A model generated the notes under the pieces. The model worked only from the letters and a program-made list of their open reading frames with translations. It had not been told where the DNA came from and searched no databases. Positions 59,726-64,000 of a DNA stretch of 64,000 nt are shown here, piece by piece. The number at the start of each line of letters is the position of its first letter. Positions within the stretch are counted from its first letter, which is position 1. The stretch is from positions 644,001 to 708,000 of the forward strand of contig JARHVA010004227.1 of NCBI GenBank assembly GCA_037957365.1, given 5' to 3'. This DNA is from Torreya grandis. Its lineage: Eukaryota > Streptophyta > Pinopsida > Cupressales > Taxaceae. Both the position numbers and the translations under genes were made by a program.

Positions 59726-61023
59726 TGTTTCTACGCTAAATCGCTTTCTACATTCAAAGAAGAAATTAAGAAACTAAAAGAAATGGTCAAGGCTAGAAGA
59801 TACCTGGATATGGTCGTGCGCACCGAAATCAAACGTTGGAAGGTTCTCCTCTTTGGCTGTGGAGGAATGACACCTGCAAAGAAAAATAGACTAAACACGA
59901 AAAAAATGTTAGACGAAGAGACGGTGGGTTGTCAAGAAAATGCCTGATCTCGAAAGTACGAAGACTTCCTAGAAGGATATCAACCCACTAATTTAAAACA
60001 AAATATTTGATGGAAGTAGATATAATAAAAGACAGAATGACAAAAAATAAAAGACAAAAAACAAAGTGCTTACCTGATATTCAGCGAACTATTCTGCACA
60101 GTCACCGGTGTCGGTCTCTGTGCCGGCGTCGGTCAGTGGAAGGTGCCGACGTCGGTTAAGGTGCCGGCATCGGTCGGGGCAACAGTTCTAGACAGAGTTT
60201 GGGTGGGTCTGGTTGGGTCTAGTCGAGTTGGGACAGGGTCTGGTCTAGTCTGGATAGGGTCTAGGTGTTTGCAGAAGGTCTGTTGTTTTGTTTGGGGTTT
60301 GTGTAGGAAGTCTGAACAGAGTTAAAAGACTATGTAGTCAAGGGATAGTAGGCAGAGGAGTAAAGGAGGAAGTCAAGTCTCGGGGCTACAGTCTAAAGAT
60401 CCAGGGTGATAGCAGTAAATAAAAAACAATAACCCAAGAAAAACAAAAATAAAGAGCAAGATACTTACTTGTTATATGCTTGAAGATGAATTCGGAGATG
60501 TGATTGACGTTGTCGCTATGCTACCAAATGACCGAAGCAGAGTTCCTGTATGCAGAAGATTGATTGCAGGTTGGTTGGATGTAGGAGATGGTTGATTGCT
60601 AGAGTTTTGTTGATTGCAAGAGTCTTGTTGAATGAATCATACCAGTTGATCGAATGAAGAGGTTACAGATGAAGGCGAGGGATGGTTTGATAAACGATTG
60701 GGAAATCGATTGGGAACCGAATGGATAATGGGTAATGGAATAACGGTTCCTACGTTCGGATCGAAAACGTAATGCTAAGGAGAACTGACTTCGACAGGAC
60801 CGCCGACGTCGACCGATAAGTGACTGACGTCGGCGACGTCAGTCGGGTGGTGACCATGGTCGGCAGATGCAGAATGGGGGCAGAGACTAACTTTAGCCTT
60901 TTTCTCATTTTGACATGCTGCCAGGGTCAAGGCTAGTGGGAAAATGGTCGACAGGGGTTAAATAGGCGAAGGAAAATAACATGAGGGATGACCAGGGGAG
61001 TCGACACGATTTCGGTGTCTACA
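59726..61023 (-). repeat. Right (5') LTR of element A
   Basis: 1298 bases, partner of 47107-48422. It carries palindrome blocks at 60102-60180 and 60784-60865. Being the 5' LTR in the sense of A, it would hold the active promoter. Confidence 0.95.
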
Positions 61024-61028
61024 CCAAT
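61024..61028. other. Target-site duplication of A, right copy
   Basis: CCAAT, identical to 47102-47106. Confidence 0.9.
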
Positions 61029-61249
61029 ATTTCTTTTTATTCCTTTATTGTATGCTCATTGAATGAAAACTAAAATTAATTTTTGGGTTTAAAATAAACC
61101 TTTTGCATATCTTGATTGCTTGTTTGTATTAATTCATCTAGTAACCTAAAATCAAAGTAATTAATCATAGTCTTCACTCTTTTTATCACACACTTATCCA
61201 AACCACATAACTAATTAACACATCAAAACATACTTGAGACAAGGCCTGA

Positions 61250-61268
61250 CTAGGATTTCATCACCTAG
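61250..61268 (+). other. Leader hairpin 1 of element D
   Basis: CTAGGATTTCATCACCTAG: stem CTAGG/CCTAG, 9-base loop ATTTCATCA. Confidence 0.8.
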
Positions 61269-61299
61269 CGATAAACCTTACCCTTTCCCAGAAATCCTA

Positions 61300-61318
61300 C
61301 TTGGAGGTCATTACCAAG
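61300..61318 (+). other. Leader hairpin 2 of element D
   Basis: CTTGGAGGTCATTACCAAG: stem identical to hairpin 2 of A, loop partly changed. It lies 31 bases after hairpin 1 (29 in A). Confidence 0.75.
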
Positions 61319-61758
61319 GGGAGAACCAAATAACATATTTAGTTGAGTATAAACTCTAAAATTGAGTATATTTTCGCTAAGCACCTGACACCCCTATCAT
61401 TACAATGTGTAAAGTGAGGGGGTAGGCCCCAATACCAAGCCATGTACTAAAGTTCAACATAGATTTCTTTCTTGATCACCTAAACATAACCTAGAACCAA
61501 CCTTATATTTCCTCTTTAGTACCTGATCTACAAGCTAAAATTTTTTTTCACAATTTCTAAGGTATAAGCCAAAATCAATTTAAAAATAACCCTAGGATGT
61601 TAAACACACTTTAGTGTATATTTGATTTCCTTGAGATCTTTTATTTTGGCTTGCTCTTTGTTTGAGGTATGAGTTTCATCATTTCCTATTTCCACTCATG
61701 GTCTTTACTAGACAATAGCTAAATAATCAAACCAACCAACAATCACCTTCCTCTTCTT

Positions 61759-64000
61759 CCTCTATGAAGTATACTTTTGATGTTGAGGGTTCCCCTCATT
61801 TTTCTCCCCCACCTACCAGGTTTTAGATTGTTATTGAGGTTGATGTGGATTTTGATGCCTTCCTTGATAATAACCCTATGGCTCTTTAGCATTACCTTAA
61901 CACTTTATCTAAACATACCTCTCTTTCTTCAATTCCATCTGTAGATCCTCCTTATGGTATGCCTCCCCATCTTCTGGTGGGTACCACCTCAACCCAAACC
62001 ATGATTACCCAAGCCTCTTTTTCATTTAATATCCCATCTACCACCACTCCCCAAACTCCATCAAATGTCCCAACCAACAACCAAACACCTACCACCCCAA
62101 CCAATACCTCCAATATTGGATCAACTTTGCCTCTCGTTACCTATACTCATTTTTTTGTGGGAGTATCTTCTACCCATACTTCTACCATTCCCCTTAGTTT
62201 GACCAACCCACCAACTTCTACCCCACTTCAGAGTTTGGTAATCTGTGTACCTTAAACCCTCCTACCTATTAGCACTAGAGTTACCAACAACCAAATAGAA
62301 CTTTCACACCCCCAAAAAAATCTATGTCCATTCTTCCATCCACCATCCCAATCATATCTCTAACCCAACCTATATCAGCTCCCCAACAAGTACCCATAAC
62401 ATCTTACCCATATGTTTCCAACCCACAAGGATACATAGAACCTTCCACCTAACTGGTTGTGTCAATCAACCCTTATGTGGCACCATCCCAACCTCTTATG
62501 ACCACTTACCAATATATGGCTTATTTAACACCTTCTACTACCTATCCATACATTATTTCCACCCAACCTCAACAAAATTTATTGCCTAATTATCCAGCTT
62601 CCCAACCTCAAATAGATTTGGTCAAAATATTAATCAACAAAATGGCCAACCTCAAGTCATCTATCTCTAGGTCCCATAAATTTTTATCCTATAATCAAAT
62701 CTATAATGAACCCATCCATCCGTCTGTCCCTATCCATGCTTATCCTCCTCAATGGGAATTACCTATGTTTTCTAAGTTCTAAGGTAAGGAGGACCCCCAA
62801 AAAAAATTGAGAGCATTTCATCCTTCTTGCTACTTGATCACATATGATGATGCTCTCATCCTTCATACCTTCCCCATGTCTTTATCTAGACTCACCTTAG
62901 ATTGGTATAGTGACCTTACCAATCACTCCTTTTCATTCTCCTAACTTACCCAAATCTTTAAAACACTTTTCAATAAATATAACTAAAAAGGTTTCTATTA
63001 CCAACCTTTATTCTATCAGGCAATTTAATGATGAATCAATTACTAACTTCATAGCCAAATGGACAGGTCTCATCAACCAACTTTCTTTTCCATTACAACA
63101 ACATGATTGGATTGAGCTCTTCTCTCAGGGTTGTGCCAAACATATTTCCCCCACTCTTCAAGTTCAAACTTTTAGAACTTTTGATGAGGCATTTATCATG
63201 GCACTAAACTTGAAAATTAATCCATTGATGAAGGGAAATTAAATCTTTGAAAAAATAATTCTAGCTTTAAGTACAATGACCCTCCCTCCACCAAAACCAC
63301 TAACCAATCCAACCATCCCAATACTAGGACAAAATCATCCTCAAACTTAGTTTTCCTAAAATCTACTCCACCTCTAACTATCAACCAACCCCATCAAACC
63401 AATTCCTCCAACCCTTCCTACCAACAAAATTAAAACTTAAGTTGAGCCCCTCTAAAACAATATAATCCCATAGGGGAATCTTATGCATCAGTTTTGGATA
63501 AATTACTCAAAGCTAACTTTATCCAACTTCCACCTATCAAACCACCTTAATAATTTGATGCTTCTCACCCCATGCCTAGTTGGTATAATGAGAATGACCA
63601 TTATGCCTTCCACTAAGTTATTGGGCATCACATCAACAGATGCAATACCTTTAAAAGTCTAGTCCAAAGCTTAATTAATAGTGGAGAACTTACATTTGGT
63701 AATCCCAATGCACTTCCTAATCAGTCCATTAACATATTCTACAAACCTTTTCCTAATCATGATCCTTCCACCCATCACTCTGACAACCAACTAGAATCAT
63801 CCCACTCTCGTGAGGCACATACCATCAACATTATTACTAGTGAGCCCATTGTTGGGGAGACCACTATCACAACTACTTCCTGCTCCATTTCATTTATGAA
63901 AGTAGTAGACTTACCTCTTATTCCTTTATATACCCAAACAAAGGAATGAATTACCCCTCTCTCTCCACTTGATGTGACCTTAACGCCATCTACCTCTCCT
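61759..64000 (+). pseudogene. Gag pseudogene of element D (cut by the window end)
   Basis: It starts near 61759 (MKYTFDVEGSPHFSPPPT). After stops come FLDNNPMAL and HYLNTLS, parallel to FLDLNVKALQHYL in A; then a Thr/Pro-rich part open at 61959-62255 and 62459-62782 (ending SVPIHAYPPQWELPMFSKF); then, after a frame change near 62950, FSINITKKVSITNLYSIRQF and FIAKWTGLINQLSF (62910-63242). The knuckle near 63600 reads HYAFH, a stop, then VIGHHINRC, with the first Cys changed. It packaged the RNA of element D. It contains many stops and at least one frameshift, so it is older than A. Confidence 0.88.

Larger units (their letters stand above)
47107..61023 (-). mobile_element. Element A: near-complete Tat-type Ty3/gypsy retrotransposon
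   Basis: A 13.9 kb element with two highly similar LTRs, both TG...CA bounded, and a perfect 5-base duplication (CCAAT). Minus-strand order: LTR, primer-binding site, leader, gag, linker with second knuckle, protease, RT, RNase H, archaeal-type RNase H, integrase, non-coding tail, polypurine tract, LTR. It is richer in GC and CpG than its surroundings, as expected for the newest insertion. It cannot move on its own: stops in gag, protease, RNase H and integrase, a frameshift between protease and RT, and a lost integrase Glu. Confidence 0.95.
61029..61758 (+). other. Leader of element D (resumed after A)
   Basis: Non-coding sequence before gag. GAGACAAGGCCTGA at about 61235 and ACCTTACCC between the two hairpins match the leader of A. 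Confidence 0.7.
45734..64000 (+). mobile_element. Element D: Tat-type gypsy element, split by A and cut by the window edge
   Basis: Plus strand. LTR at 45734-47080, primer-binding site at 47084-47101, then element A (47107-61023) inside the CCAAT duplication. The leader resumes at 61024 and gag follows from 61759. The gag and leader are close relatives of those of A, so A jumped into a relative in opposite orientation. Pol is outside the window. Confidence 0.8.

Noticed and set aside
1..64000. tRNA and rRNA genes
   Set aside because: I saw no cloverleaf-like A and B boxes in tandem and no rRNA core words. tRNA-like words are limited to the primer-binding sites.

Overview
The window has the character of intergenic DNA from a large, repeat-rich land-plant genome, possibly a gymnosperm. 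That placement is inference: there is no host gene, rRNA or tRNA to anchor it. I found no intact protein-coding gene. Almost everything recognisable is LTR retrotransposon in various stages of decay, inserted one inside another. I use letters for the elements. E: gag end of a minus-strand gypsy-like element (1-1351). B: minus-strand Ty3/gypsy element of the Tat type (4662-33900). F: minus-strand Ty1/copia-type element with only gag, inserted in B (15904-25753). G: internally deleted plus-strand copia remnant, also in B (30570-31927). H: plus-strand gypsy pol fragment (about 34900-35390). C: minus-strand relative of B (38107-45733). D: plus-strand Tat element inserted in C (LTR 45734-47080, gag 61759 to the window end). 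A: the youngest and most complete element, minus strand, inserted in D's leader (47107-61023).

The nesting rests on LTR ends and target-site duplications read directly. A is flanked by CCAAT on both sides, G by GTTAC on both sides, and B by ATAAT and ATAAC. F sits at a site that is still uninterrupted in C. The order is therefore B and C old, F and G into B, D into C, A into D. A's two LTRs differ at about 3% over the first 240 bases compared by hand, while B's differ at roughly 20%.

Element A shows the full Tat-type plan on the minus strand: 5' LTR, primer-binding site, structured leader, gag with a zinc knuckle, a long Pro/Ser-rich linker with a second knuckle, protease with a G-patch-like tail, reverse transcriptase, RNase H, a second (archaeal-type) RNase H, integrase, a 2.1 kb non-coding tail, polypurine tract and 3' LTR. 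Many stops (several CGA to TGA), one frameshift and a lost integrase glutamate make it inactive by itself.

The most interesting signals are not proteins of the standard plan. (1) Two short hairpins in the leaders of A and D keep the same 9-base loops and the same spacing, with a compensatory stem change. (2) A roughly 85-110 base motif in the 3' non-coding region occurs twice in each of A, B and C. (3) A decayed plant-mobile-domain gene with a coiled-coil tail lies antisense in the 3' region of B. (4) The LTRs of A and D each carry two blocks of short CG-centred palindromes. Stretches with nothing recognisable are listed as such.
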